DNA from: Hufsiella ginkgonis
Lineage (GTDB): Bacteria; Bacteroidota; Bacteroidia; Sphingobacteriales; Sphingobacteriaceae
Direction: 5' to 3'
Length of the DNA: 64,000 nucleotides
Assembly (NCBI RefSeq): GCF_009834915.1
Contig: NZ_WVHS01000002.1
Span: 62,001 to 126,000, forward strand
In this document: positions 32,924 to 41,972 of the stretch, in pieces
Numbering within the stretch: the stretch's first letter is position 1
Layout: each line of letters starts with the position of its first letter
The notes under the pieces: generated by a model
What the model was told of the DNA's origin: nothing
The model's database searches: none
Seen by the model: the letters and a program-made list of their open reading frames with translations, nothing else
Position numbers and translations under genes: made by a program

Positions 32924-34390
32924 TTAAGGCCCGGGGTTGTCCAGTGCCGGTTTTGCGGCAGCCTGCGAGATAAGCCAACCTGTGGCATACATCCATTTTG
33001 TCATCTTCGCCAGCTTGGCGATGTTGATCCTGGCGGGTTCGTCTTTGGGAGTATGATAATCCGGGTGCAGCAGCGAGGTGAAAAAGATCGCCGGGATCCC
33101 GGCCTGTGCATAGGGCGCGTGATCGCTCCGGAAATACCAGCCTTCCGGGTGTCGGGCGTCGTCCCAGGAGAAATCGACCTTAAATTTTGTTACCTGCTGG
33201 TTGGCTGTCATCGCCAGGCCGACCAGTGCCGACGAATTTTTATGCGAGGTAGTGCCCAGCAGCGCCGCCGAATCAACGGAGTTGCGGCCAATCATGTCGC
33301 CGTTGAGCACTGCCGCGATGGCCTGTTTTGGAACGGTAGGGTGAGCTACGAACCATTTGGAGCCGAGCAGGCCGCGTTCTTCTGCGCCGTGCCAAACGAA
33401 CAGGGCCGACCGTTTTCCGGGTTTTGTGGTCCATGCGCGTGCAATGGCGAGCATGCCCACGGTAACCGAAGCATTGTCATCGGCGCCGTTCCATATCGAG
33501 TCGCCTTCCACCGGGTTACCGTCGCCGTCATGATCGTGGTGGCCGCTGTAAAGCACGTATTCCTCCTTTAGTTTCGGGTCGGTGCCCGGAGCTTTGGCCA
33601 CTACGTTTACCGAGGGGTACTGGAATGTTTCCGCCTGGAAATCAGCTTTAACCCTGGCCCCCGCGGTCTTTAAGACCGCTTCAAACGCCGACCGCACTAA
33701 AATAACCGGCGCGGTACGTTGCCGGCTGCCGCCGTTACCCCTGATCGCGCCTTCCAACTGGTATGATCCTTCTTCATAATTATGCCCGGTAAAGGCGATG
33801 GCAGACTCGACGGTTTCATCGGCAACCAGGATCACGGCCAGCGCCCCCCTGCGTGCCAGCAGTGCACTTTGCTGGCGTATGGCGGAAGATGTATAGCGAA
33901 AGCCCCATAAGCTCATCCCTGCCGCCGGTAATGGCTTGGGCGCCACGATCTTCATGGCTACGATCTTGCCCTGGAGGTCTGTTGCAGTATCAGCGGCCGT
34001 GCTGAGCCAGGTGACCGCACCATCGAGATGTGTATCCAACGCCTGTGTAGGGAAGACCTGCTTCCAAAGCGCAAGTGGTTGGCCGTTAATAACAAAAGTG
34101 CCCCGGTTGGCGGTACGCGTACGGTTGATGTTAAAAAACTGGAAATAAGTGCCATCTTCCCCTGCAGGTTTTAGCCCGGCTTCCTGTGCTTTTTGCGCCA
34201 CCCAGACCGCGGCGCGCATTTCATCCGCTGTGCCCGCTCTTCGTCCGCGGAAAGCATCGCCGGCGAGCTCAAAAATATCTCTTTTAAGATCAGCATCTTT
34301 AATAGACAGGAGGGCAGGAGGTTGGTTGGCCTGGGCATAAACGCTTCCCGCGAAAGCGGTTGTGAAAAACAGGGTTAAGATCAGCTTCAT
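32924..34390 (-). CDS. M28-family zinc metallopeptidase, secreted
   Basis: A 488-residue peptidase with a signal peptide (KLILTLFFTTAFAGSVYA). A PA-like insert comes first, then the M28 catalytic domain with the two-zinc ligands in order: HHDHDGDG (His), NGADDNAS (Asp), HGAEERGLLGS (catalytic Glu and ligand), NGDMIGR (Asp) and RSDHAPYAQAG (His). It likely acts as an aminopeptidase in the periplasm. It lies 16 bp after the AraC/DJ-1 regulator gene, so they probably share a transcript. Confidence 0.92.
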   Translation of the reverse strand: MKLILTLFFTTAFAGSVYAQANQPPALLSIKDADLKRDIFELAGDAFRGRRAGTADEMRAAVWVAQKAQEAGLKPAGEDGTYFQFFNINRTRTANRGTFVINGQPLALWKQVFPTQALDTHLDGAVTWLSTAADTATDLQGKIVAMKIVAPKPLPAAGMSLWGFRYTSSAIRQQSALLARRGALAVILVADETVESAIAFTGHNYEEGSYQLEGAIRGNGGSRQRTAPVILVRSAFEAVLKTAGARVKADFQAETFQYPSVNVVAKAPGTDPKLKEEYVLYSGHHDHDGDGNPVEGDSIWNGADDNASVTVGMLAIARAWTTKPGKRSALFVWHGAEERGLLGSKWFVAHPTVPKQAIAAVLNGDMIGRNSVDSAALLGTTSHKNSSALVGLAMTANQQVTKFKVDFSWDDARHPEGWYFRSDHAPYAQAGIPAIFFTSLLHPDYHTPKDEPARINIAKLAKMTKWMYATGWLISQAAAKPALDNPGP

Positions 34391-34406
34391 AATGTGATGA
34401 TTGAGA

Positions 34407-35396
34407 TTAAGCGGAAGCCAGTTCCTGGTATTCCGGGTTGTATTTGTTCCGGTATTTTAGCGGCGACATCCCGGTGATCCGTTTAAACGTTGTCCTGAAG
34501 GCTTTTGTATCGGTATACCCGACCTTATACATTACTTCGTTCACATTCTCGCGGGAAGATTCCAGTGATATTTTTGCGGCCTCGATCTTTACGCGCTGGA
34601 TGTATTCGACCACGGTATTGGAGGTTGCCTTTTTAAACCGCCGCTCCAGGTTGCGGCGCCCGAGCGAAAACATCGATGCCAGCTGATCTACGGTGATCTT
34701 TTCGGGGAAATTCTTTTCAATAAACACCTGCGCTTTCTTGATCGGTTCGTCTTCATGCTCCTTCTGTCCCTGGAATATAGTGAACGAAAGCTGGTTGTCT
34801 CGCTCGATCTCGATGGCGAACACCTTAGCCGCCAGTACCGCCATCTCGCGGCCGGCGTATTTTTCTATGAGGTATAAGATCAGGTTCAGGTAAGAAAAAG
34901 CGCCGCCGCTCGAGTACAGGCCGTGTTCGTCGGTAATGATCTTTTCGGTAACGAGCTCCACCTCCGGGAACATTTTACGGAAGGCATTGGTCGCCATCCA
35001 ATGTGTAGCCAGCTTGCGCCCGTTGGCCAGGCCGGTGGAAGCCAGTATAAAAGCCCCCAGGCATAAGCTTGCCACTTCTGCGCCGCTGTGGTAATGTTTC
35101 GTGATCCATGGCAAAAACGCACTGTTTTTCTCCAGCGCTTCCTGCAGATCGCCATCTACCGCCGGGATAATGACCAGGTCGGTTTTTATAACGTCGTCGA
35201 TCAGCACATCTGAATGTGCCGTGAATGAGCCGCCGGATAAGGGGGTTTCGGGCATCAGCCCTACCAACTGAACCTTAAATATAGGCGCCATATCTTTCAT
35301 TTTGAAGAAGGTGTTCACCTGCGTAAATAGCTGCCGTGTGCCTTCCAGACTGCCTAAAATAGCTCCCTTAGGAACCAGGATCGATATATGCTTCAT
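34407..35396 (-). CDS. GlxA-type regulator (DJ-1/PfpI domain plus AraC helix-turn-helix)
   Basis: A 329-residue regulator. Residues ~1-190 are a DJ-1/PfpI domain (TDLVIIPAVDGDLQEAL; Cys in ASLCLGAFILASTG). Residues ~215-320 are the AraC/XylS DNA-binding domain (FSLGRRNLERRFKKATSNTVVEY; VGYTDTKAFRTTFKRITGMSPLKYRNKY). It is likely a transcriptional activator responding to a small molecule. The M28 gene directly downstream is its obvious companion. Confidence 0.93.
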   Translation of the reverse strand: MKHISILVPKGAILGSLEGTRQLFTQVNTFFKMKDMAPIFKVQLVGLMPETPLSGGSFTAHSDVLIDDVIKTDLVIIPAVDGDLQEALEKNSAFLPWITKHYHSGAEVASLCLGAFILASTGLANGRKLATHWMATNAFRKMFPEVELVTEKIITDEHGLYSSGGAFSYLNLILYLIEKYAGREMAVLAAKVFAIEIERDNQLSFTIFQGQKEHEDEPIKKAQVFIEKNFPEKITVDQLASMFSLGRRNLERRFKKATSNTVVEYIQRVKIEAAKISLESSRENVNEVMYKVGYTDTKAFRTTFKRITGMSPLKYRNKYNPEYQELASA

Positions 35397-35508
35397 ATTT
35401 CGAATGTAAAACTAATCGTTCATACGAGCAATACATTGTCGCAAATCACCCTTATAATGCCGGAATTACCCCCATGTGCGGGACACGGGGACGGGTAAAT
35501 TTGTAGCC

Positions 35509-35640
35509 AGTTATCGGTGGTCAGTAGTCAGTAGTCAGTTATCAGTAGTCAGTTTCTGTTAACCGTGGCTAAAGGATTTCGTGGCGGGTGAATTAGGGTT
35601 TTACGAAGAAGCTGACTACTGACGGCTGAGCACTGACAGC
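35509..35640. repeat. Intergenic CAGT-rich repeats with inverted halves
   Basis: Tandem units of the form (R)TCAGTAG/TTATCAGT fill 35509-35553. The inverted half lies at 35611-35640 (GCTGACTACTGACGGCTGAG...). The two halves can pair over ~12-13 bp. AGTTATCGGTGGTCAGT recurs inverted at 39729-39745 (16 of 17 bases), so it is a dispersed repeat family. Confidence 0.7.
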
Positions 35641-35646
35641 TAAAAT

Positions 35647-35865
35647 ATGATCGAAGTATTTAAAACCAACGTGCATTGCCTCAAAGAAGCTGCGAGGCTG
35701 CTCGACCGTATCCACGGGGAGTTTGATGGTTACTGCGCCAATTTCGACCTGGATGATTGCGACAGGATATTGCGCGTAAAAAGCGCGAACGGTTTCGTAC
35801 GCGCCGGCTGTCTTATCAGCCTGCTGAACGAATGCGGGTTTAATGCCGAAGTGCTGGCCGATTAG
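35647..35865 (+). CDS. Small ferredoxin-like-fold (HMA-like) protein
   Basis: A 72-residue protein with a beta-alpha-beta pattern (MIEVFKTNVHCLKEAARLLDRIH ... FDLDDCDRILRVKSA). It resembles the small HMA-fold proteins of Bacteroidota but lacks the CxxC metal motif. It lies just upstream of the VOC gene and just after a repeat block. Function unknown. Confidence 0.6.
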   Translation: MIEVFKTNVHCLKEAARLLDRIHGEFDGYCANFDLDDCDRILRVKSANGFVRAGCLISLLNECGFNAEVLAD

Positions 35866-35885
35866 TACCTTAGGATGAGGAGTGC

Positions 35886-36281
35886 ATGATACAAATTGTC
35901 GCCTATCTTAACTTTAACGGGAACTGCCGCGAGGCGATGACTTTTTACCAGCGATGTTTTGGCGGAACGCTTGAAATGGTGGCTGTTAAAGACTCGCCTG
36001 ATGCCCGTAAGTGGCCAAAAAAGGTGCAGAACGACATCCTCCATGCCGGGCTGATCAGCGATGACTTTACGCTGCTCGCCTCAGACATGGCCGGCGACGA
36101 CGCCGGCTGGGGGAGCGCCATCACCCTCTCGTTTATGTGTACCACCGAAGACGAAATTACCAGCGCGTTCTCCCGTCTTTCAGAAGGCGCCACGGTAAGT
36201 CACCCGCTTCACAAGTTTTTTTCGGGAACCATCGGGTCGCTTACAGACCGGTACGGGATACATTGGATCTTTAAGTTGTGA
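35886..36281 (+). CDS. VOC-superfamily (PhnB-like) protein
   Basis: A 131-residue protein with the beta-alpha-beta-beta-beta VOC repeats (IVAYLNFNGNCREAMTFYQRCFGG; GTIGSLTDRYGIHWIF). This matches the PhnB/3-demethylubiquinone methyltransferase-like branch, whose members may bind a metal. No substrate is known. It is 20 bp after the small HMA-like gene and may share its transcript. Confidence 0.85.
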   Translation: MIQIVAYLNFNGNCREAMTFYQRCFGGTLEMVAVKDSPDARKWPKKVQNDILHAGLISDDFTLLASDMAGDDAGWGSAITLSFMCTTEDEITSAFSRLSEGATVSHPLHKFFSGTIGSLTDRYGIHWIFKL

Positions 36282-36363
36282 TAGGCCGTCGGCAGTTAGC
36301 TGATTGTAACATAACTACTATAAAACGCTATTCCTGTACATTCATTCGGCTGTGCGCGGCTGG

Positions 36364-36377
36364 TATTCTTAAGAATA
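36364..36377. promoter_or_regulatory. 14-bp perfect palindrome upstream of the sugar-oxidation operon
   Basis: TATTCTTAAGAATA is fully palindromic and lies 43 bp before the first ATG of the operon. A dimeric regulator could bind here. No regulator gene lies in the operon. Confidence 0.45.
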
Positions 36378-36420
36378 TTTAGTAGTATTACCGCACTAAA
36401 CCAACTAATCTGAATTGATA

Positions 36421-37011
36421 ATGGACAGAAGAGCAGCGGTGAAGAATATGGCCCTTTTAATGGGGAGCGCTATTTCTGCAACCACCCTTGGTTTCATACT
36501 GGATGGTTGTAATAACGGCCCGAAAGCTACTTCCACCACGTTTACCCCTGGCCAGGAAAACATGGTTGCCGAAATTGCAGAGATCATTATTCCTAAAACC
36601 AGTACTCCCGGTGCAAAAGAGGCGGGAGTGGGTGCATTTATCGTGATGATGATCAATGAATGCTACCCGGAAGAGGCACAGCAGGATTTTATCGGCGGTC
36701 TTGATTATGCCGACAAGATCACTAAGGGTAAATTTAGCAAGACTTTCCTGGAGGCCGACGGTAAACAGCGCATCGCAGTGATACAGCAGCTGGCGGAAGA
36801 AACGAAGGAATTTACCGACAAGGAAAAAGACCTGAAGCCGGAAGAGCAATCGAAAAAGGTTCCTTTCTTTAAACAAGTTAAAGAGCTCACGATGTTGGGA
36901 TACTTCACCTCCGAGGCAGGCGCCACCAAAGCGTTAAACTACGTAGCTATTCCCGGAAGGTACGATGCCTGCATCACCATTAAGCCTGGTGAAAAAGCCT
37001 GGGCGTTGTAA
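36421..37011 (+). CDS. Gluconate 2-dehydrogenase subunit 3-like protein, Tat-type lipoprotein signal
   Basis: A 196-residue small subunit of FAD-dependent sugar/alcohol dehydrogenases. The N-terminus (DRRAAVKNMALLMGSAISATT) has a twin-Arg motif and a hydrophobic stretch, and DGC suggests a lipobox. The conserved part is EIAEIIIPKTSTPGAKEAGVG. In the family this subunit carries the Tat signal that exports the signal-less GMC partner by hitchhiking, and the GMC gene follows at once. The ATG at 36421 fits best; the frame also reads back to a TTG at 36415. Confidence 0.9.
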   Translation: MDRRAAVKNMALLMGSAISATTLGFILDGCNNGPKATSTTFTPGQENMVAEIAEIIIPKTSTPGAKEAGVGAFIVMMINECYPEEAQQDFIGGLDYADKITKGKFSKTFLEADGKQRIAVIQQLAEETKEFTDKEKDLKPEEQSKKVPFFKQVKELTMLGYFTSEAGATKALNYVAIPGRYDACITIKPGEKAWAL

Positions 37012-37042
37012 GCCCCACCGCTAACCAAAATATAAACCAGAT

Positions 37043-38743
37043 ATGTACCTGAATACAGAAGCTGACAAACAGAATACCTACGACGCGATTGTGGTAGGCT
37101 CGGGGATCAGCGGCGGTTGGGCAGCCAAAGAGCTCACAGAAAAAGGATTAAAAGTGTTGCTCCTGGAAAGAGGCCGCAATATAGAACATGTGAAGGGTTA
37201 TGATACCGCGCTGAAGGCTCCCTGGGAGTTTAAGCACCGCGGCAGGCTTACCCAGGAACAGGTATTGAGCCACCCGGTACAGGTACGCGATTACCCGTAT
37301 TCAGAATTTAACGCGTCATACTGGGTGAACGATAAAGAATGCCCGTACACGGAAGTGAAGCGGTTCGACTGGTACCGCGGTTTCCACGTGGGCGGTAAAT
37401 CGCTTATGTGGGGACGCCAGAGCTATCGCCTGAGTGACCTGGATTTTGAAGCGAACGTTAAGGACGGCATTGCCATCGACTGGCCGATCCGTTACAAAGA
37501 TATTGCGCCCTGGTACAGCTATGCGGAGAAATTTGCCGGTATCAGCGGCCAGCGCGAAGGGATCCCTAATTTGCCTGATGGCGAATTCCTGCCCCCCATG
37601 GACATGAATTGCGTGGAAAAAGACGTTAAGAAACGCATCGAGGCGCATTATAAAAATAACCGGCGCATGACCATCGGACGTGTAGCCAACCTTACCCAGC
37701 CGCATAACGGCAGGGGGAATTGCCAGTACCGTAACCTTTGCAGCCGCGGTTGCCCGTTTGGCGCCTATTTTAGTACGCAATCGGCCACGTTGCCGGCGGC
37801 GATGGCTACAGGAAACCTTACCATGCGTCCGTTTTCTATCGTGAATGCCATTCTTTACGATAAAGACAAAAAGCGTGCAAGCGGCGTACGGGTGATCGAC
37901 GCCGAAACGAACGAGGTGGTAGAGTTCCATTCAAAGATCATCTTCCTGAACGGCTCTACGCTCGGCTCGACCTTTGTATTGCTCAATTCTACGTCAGACA
38001 CCTTCCCCGACGGATTGGGTAACAGCAGCGGCCAGCTCGGCCATAACCTGATGGACCATCATTTCCGCACCGGCGCTTCCGGCGAAAGCGAAGATTATGG
38101 AGATAAATACTATTACGGACGCCGCGCAAACGGGATCTATATTCCCCGCTACCGAAACCTGAACGGCGATAAACGCGATTATATCCGTGGCTTTGGCTAC
38201 CAGGGCAGTGCGAGCCGCTCCGGATGGGCACGCGGCGTGGCAGAAATGGCTTTCGGCGCCGACTTTAAAGAAGAGGTGTCAGCCCCGGGTCCATGGAGTA
38301 TGGGACTTGGCGGTTTTGGCGAAACATTGCCGTATTTCGAAAATAAAGTAACGCTGGACAGGTCGCAAAAAGATAAATGGGGCCAGCCCGTAATTTCTAT
38401 CGATTGCGAGTTTAAGGACAACGAACGGAAAATGCGCGTAGACATGATGAACGACGCCGCCGAAATGCTTGAGGTAGCGGGCATGAAAAACATCACCACC
38501 TTTGATAAAGGTTGCTTCCCCGGTATGGCCATCCACGAGATGGGTACCGCACGCATGGGCAACGACCCGAAGACTTCGGTGCTGAACAAGTGGAACCAGA
38601 TGCATGATGTGAAGAACGTATTCATTACCGATGGTTCTTGTATGACGTCTGCGGCATGCCAGAACCCGTCGCTCACCTACATGGCGCTAACCGCCCGGGC
38701 CTGCGATTACGCCGTATCCGAACTGAAGAAAATGAATATCTGA
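37043..38743 (+). CDS. GMC-family FAD-dependent oxidoreductase
   Basis: A 566-residue flavoprotein with the N-terminal dinucleotide fold (DAIVVGSGISGGWAAKEL, ~15-32), a Cys-rich middle (NLCSRGCPFGAYF) and the GMC C-terminal motifs (HEMGTARMGNDP; DGSCMTSAACQNPSLTYMALTARA). It oxidises a sugar or alcohol at the active-site His. It has no signal of its own, so it probably crosses the membrane with the subunit-3 protein encoded just upstream. No cytochrome c subunit is present in the cluster. Confidence 0.93.
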   Translation: MYLNTEADKQNTYDAIVVGSGISGGWAAKELTEKGLKVLLLERGRNIEHVKGYDTALKAPWEFKHRGRLTQEQVLSHPVQVRDYPYSEFNASYWVNDKECPYTEVKRFDWYRGFHVGGKSLMWGRQSYRLSDLDFEANVKDGIAIDWPIRYKDIAPWYSYAEKFAGISGQREGIPNLPDGEFLPPMDMNCVEKDVKKRIEAHYKNNRRMTIGRVANLTQPHNGRGNCQYRNLCSRGCPFGAYFSTQSATLPAAMATGNLTMRPFSIVNAILYDKDKKRASGVRVIDAETNEVVEFHSKIIFLNGSTLGSTFVLLNSTSDTFPDGLGNSSGQLGHNLMDHHFRTGASGESEDYGDKYYYGRRANGIYIPRYRNLNGDKRDYIRGFGYQGSASRSGWARGVAEMAFGADFKEEVSAPGPWSMGLGGFGETLPYFENKVTLDRSQKDKWGQPVISIDCEFKDNERKMRVDMMNDAAEMLEVAGMKNITTFDKGCFPGMAIHEMGTARMGNDPKTSVLNKWNQMHDVKNVFITDGSCMTSAACQNPSLTYMALTARACDYAVSELKKMNI

Positions 38744-38777
38744 TCATAAGACCAGGAATATAAAAACAGTAAAGCAC

Positions 38778-39659
38778 ATGAAACAAGGATTGAGCAGGAG
38801 AACTGCATTAAAAAATATTGTGGCTGGTACAGCTGCATTGGGCGTTTCGTCCTCAATTCCGGCCATGGCCGGCGAAGGCTTGCAGCCTGCGGCGCTGAAA
38901 GGCAACATTAACCACTCGGTTTGCCGCTGGTGTTTTAGCGGGATGTCGGTAGAAGAGCTTTGTATAGCCGCCAAAGAGATCGGTTTGATCGGCATCGACC
39001 TCGTAGGCCCCGCAGATTGGCCAACTTTAAAGAAATACGGGTTGTTGTCTACCATGTGTAACGGCGCCGAGATCAGCATCCCCGAAGGCTGGAATAAGGT
39101 AGAGAACCACGCCAGGCTGGTTAAGCAGTATTCGGAAATGATCCCGAAAGTAGCTGAGGCCGGTTACAGGAACCTGATCTGCTTTAGTGGGAACAGGCGT
39201 GGCATGGACGACGAAACCGGGTTTAAGAATTGCGTAGACGGCTTAAAGCAGGTCATGCCGCTTGCTGAAAAACACGGCGTGGTGATCGTAATGGAACTGC
39301 TTAACAGCAAAGTGAACCACAAAGATTATATGTGCGACCGCACCTGGTGGGGCGCCGAGCTTTGCAAACGCCTCGGTTCGCAGAATTTTAAGCTGCTCTA
39401 TGATATCTACCACATGCAGATCGACGAAGGTGACGTGATTCACAATATCCGCGATTTTAACCAGTACATTGCACATTACCATACCGCCGGCGTACCCGGA
39501 AGGCATGAAATAGACGAAAGCCAGGAGCTTTATTACCCGGCCATCATGAAAGCCATCATCGCCACCGGCTTTAAAGGTTACGTGGCCCAGGAGTTTATCC
39601 CGGCCAAACCGGATAAAATCGCTTCGCTGCGGGAGGCGATTAAGATTTGTGATGTGTAG
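38778..39659 (+). CDS. Tat-exported hydroxypyruvate isomerase-like TIM barrel
   Basis: A 293-residue AP-endonuclease-2-type TIM barrel. The N-terminus SRRTALKNIVAGTAALG carries a Tat motif and hydrophobic core, predicting periplasmic location. The barrel matches the hydroxypyruvate isomerase branch: VMELLNSKVNHKDYMCD, LLYDIYHMQIDEGDV, HYHTAGVPGRHEIDE. These enzymes isomerise or epimerise keto sugars or acids with one metal ion. It follows the GMC oxidoreductase by 34 bp, so it may act on its product. Confidence 0.88.
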   Translation: MKQGLSRRTALKNIVAGTAALGVSSSIPAMAGEGLQPAALKGNINHSVCRWCFSGMSVEELCIAAKEIGLIGIDLVGPADWPTLKKYGLLSTMCNGAEISIPEGWNKVENHARLVKQYSEMIPKVAEAGYRNLICFSGNRRGMDDETGFKNCVDGLKQVMPLAEKHGVVIVMELLNSKVNHKDYMCDRTWWGAELCKRLGSQNFKLLYDIYHMQIDEGDVIHNIRDFNQYIAHYHTAGVPGRHEIDESQELYYPAIMKAIIATGFKGYVAQEFIPAKPDKIASLREAIKICDV

Positions 39660-39669
39660 TGAGCGGTAA

Positions 39670-39755
39670 ACAGTGATCAGTTGTCAGTAATCAGTTACGG
39701 TATATCGCCTGATAGCTGGTAGCTCAAGACTGATCACCGATAACTCAAAACTCAT
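39670..39755. repeat. Second copy of the CAGT-rich repeat family
   Basis: Left half GATCAGTTGTCAGTAATCAG; right half ACTGATCACCGATAACTCAA. ACTGATCACCGATAACT (39729-39745) is the reverse complement, at 16 of 17 bases, of 35509-35525. It lies between the isomerase-like and Gfo/Idh genes. Confidence 0.65.
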
Positions 39756-40914
39756 GAGTACGAAATTAAGACTGGGAATGGTTGGAGGCGGGCAGGGCGC
39801 ATTTATCGGCGCTGTACACCGCATTGCCGCCCGCATCGATGATGAATACGAATTGGTATGCGGCGCATTTAGCAGTGATCCGGAGAAATCGAAATTAAGT
39901 GGCGCCCAACTGGGCATCCCTGCATCAAGGACTTATGGTTCCTACCAGGAGATGTACGAGAACGAGCTGCTGCTTCCCGAAGCAGAACGTGTGCAGGTGA
40001 TCAGTATCGTAACGCCTAACCACGTGCATTTCGGGCCGGCTAAGATGGCCATGGAAAGCGGTTTCAGCGTGATCCTCGATAAGCCGATCGCGTTTTCGCT
40101 GGCCGAAGCCCTGGAGCTGAAAAAGATCAGCGGGCATACCGGAAAGCGGCTGGCATTGACCCATACTTATACCGGTTACCCGATGGTAAAAGAAGCCAGG
40201 CAATTGGTCGCTTCCGGCAAGCTGGGCGAGATCAGGAAGGTGTATGCGGAATACCCGCAGGGCTGGCTGAGCACTTTTGAGGAGGGCGGTACCAATAAAC
40301 AGGCGAGCTGGCGTACGGACCCGTCGCAGAGCGGTATTGCCGGCGCCATGGGCGATATCGGTACGCATGCCTTTAACCTGGCGGAATATGTAACCGGTTT
40401 GCAGGTGGCCAGGTTATGCGCGGATATTAACATCGTAGTAGCCGGCCGGAAACTGGACGACGACGGTACGGCCATGCTGAAATTTAATAACGGGGCTTCG
40501 GGCGTGCTTTTCGCCACCCAGGTGGCTGCAGGAGAGGAGAACAACGTAAAGATCCGGGTATACGGCGAAAAGGGAGGGCTGGAGTGGCAGCAATCTGATG
40601 CGAACACACTCGTGGTGAAATCGCTGACGGGACCTGCCGAGATCTACCGCACCGGCGGAAAATACCTGGGCTCTTTTGCCACGCACAATACCCGCACCCC
40701 CGGGGGCCACCCGGAAGGCTACCTTGAGGCATTCGCGAATATTTACCGGAACTTCGCACTCACCGTGCGCGCCGACCTGGACCACGAACGGCCCGCCCCC
40801 GAATGCCTGGATTTCCCGGGTATTGAAGAGGGAATCCGCGGTATGGCGTTCATCGAGCGCGTAATCGAGTCGGGAAAATCAGATAATAAATGGATTGATC
40901 TAAAAATCGAATAA
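39754..40914 (+). CDS. Gfo/Idh/MocA-family NAD(P)-dependent sugar dehydrogenase
   Basis: A 386-residue cytosolic dehydrogenase. The N-terminal Rossmann motif is LRLGMVGGGQGAFIGAVH, followed by SIVTPNHVHFGPAKMAMESG and the catalytic-loop DKPIAF. The C-terminal domain has GDIGTHAFNLAEYVTG. It reversibly oxidises a sugar at one carbon (often C3) with NAD(P). It has no signal peptide. It probably works on sugar imported after the periplasmic steps. The repeat element lies just upstream of its start. Confidence 0.92.
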   Translation: MSTKLRLGMVGGGQGAFIGAVHRIAARIDDEYELVCGAFSSDPEKSKLSGAQLGIPASRTYGSYQEMYENELLLPEAERVQVISIVTPNHVHFGPAKMAMESGFSVILDKPIAFSLAEALELKKISGHTGKRLALTHTYTGYPMVKEARQLVASGKLGEIRKVYAEYPQGWLSTFEEGGTNKQASWRTDPSQSGIAGAMGDIGTHAFNLAEYVTGLQVARLCADINIVVAGRKLDDDGTAMLKFNNGASGVLFATQVAAGEENNVKIRVYGEKGGLEWQQSDANTLVVKSLTGPAEIYRTGGKYLGSFATHNTRTPGGHPEGYLEAFANIYRNFALTVRADLDHERPAPECLDFPGIEEGIRGMAFIERVIESGKSDNKWIDLKIE

Positions 40915-40919
40915 TCACA

Positions 40920-41972
40920 ATGGTAACAATTAAAGGCCCGGCGATCTTCCTGGCACAGTTTGCGGGCGACGAACCGCCGTTCAATACGTTAGAAAATTGC
41001 TGTAAATGGGCAAAAAGCCTCGGCTACGAAGGTATACAGGTCCCAACCTGGGATACCCGGCTGATAGACCTCAAACAGGCGGCCGAAAGCCAGACCTATG
41101 CCGACGAGCTGAAAGGCATAGCGGCGAGCCATGGTATCCAAATTACCGAACTTTCTACCCATTTGCAGGGACAACTGGTAGCGGTAAACCCGGCATATAA
41201 CGAGCTTTTTGACGGCTTTGCGCCGGAAGCTTACCGAAATAACCCTGCCGCAAGGACCGAATGGGCCGTTCAGCAGCTCAAATATGCCGCTAAAGCCTCT
41301 CAAAACCTCGGCCTCACCGCGCATGCCACGTTTAGCGGTGCGCTGCTGTGGCAGACCGTTTACCCGTGGCCGCAGCGCCCGGCAGGTTTAGTGGAAGCCG
41401 GTTTTACCGAACTGGCGAAACGCTGGACCCCGATCCTGGACGTGTTCGACAGCTGCGGCGTGGACGTTTGCTACGAGATCCATCCCGGCGAAGACCTGCA
41501 CGATGGGGTGACCTACGAGATGTTCCTGGAAAAGGTAAATAACCATTCCCGGGCATGCCTGCTGTATGATCCTTCGCACTTTGTGCTTCAATGCCTTGAT
41601 TACCTGGCGTATATAGATCATTACCATGAGCGGATCAGGATGTTCCATGTAAAGGATGCGGAATTTAACCCTACCGGGAAGCAGGGTGTTTATGGCGGTT
41701 ACCAGGGTTGGGTAGACAGGGCAGGCCGTTTCCGCTCCCTGGGCGACGGGCAGGTAGACTTTAAAGCGATTTTCAGCAAATTAACCGCGTACGACTTCCC
41801 CGGATGGGCAGTGTTGGAATGGGAATGCGCCCTCAAGCACCCGGAAGACGGCGCGAAAGAAGGTGCAGCCTTTATCCGCGACCATATTATCCGTGTAACG
41901 GAAAAAACATTCGACGATTTCGCCAGCTCCGGTGCCGATGAAGTAATGAACAGGAGGATATTGGGAATATGA
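40920..41972 (+). CDS. Sugar phosphate isomerase/epimerase-family TIM barrel (cytosolic)
   Basis: A 350-residue AP-endonuclease-2-type TIM barrel without signal peptide. Metal-ligand strands are seen: VCYEIHPGEDLHDG (Glu), LLYDPSHFVLQ (Asp, His), MFHVKDAEFNP (His, Asp) and AVLEWECAL (Glu). It is 5 bp after the Gfo/Idh gene, so it probably acts on the keto sugar made by it. Its stop overlaps the next ATG (ATGA). Confidence 0.9.
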   Translation: MVTIKGPAIFLAQFAGDEPPFNTLENCCKWAKSLGYEGIQVPTWDTRLIDLKQAAESQTYADELKGIAASHGIQITELSTHLQGQLVAVNPAYNELFDGFAPEAYRNNPAARTEWAVQQLKYAAKASQNLGLTAHATFSGALLWQTVYPWPQRPAGLVEAGFTELAKRWTPILDVFDSCGVDVCYEIHPGEDLHDGVTYEMFLEKVNNHSRACLLYDPSHFVLQCLDYLAYIDHYHERIRMFHVKDAEFNPTGKQGVYGGYQGWVDRAGRFRSLGDGQVDFKAIFSKLTAYDFPGWAVLEWECALKHPEDGAKEGAAFIRDHIIRVTEKTFDDFASSGADEVMNRRILGI

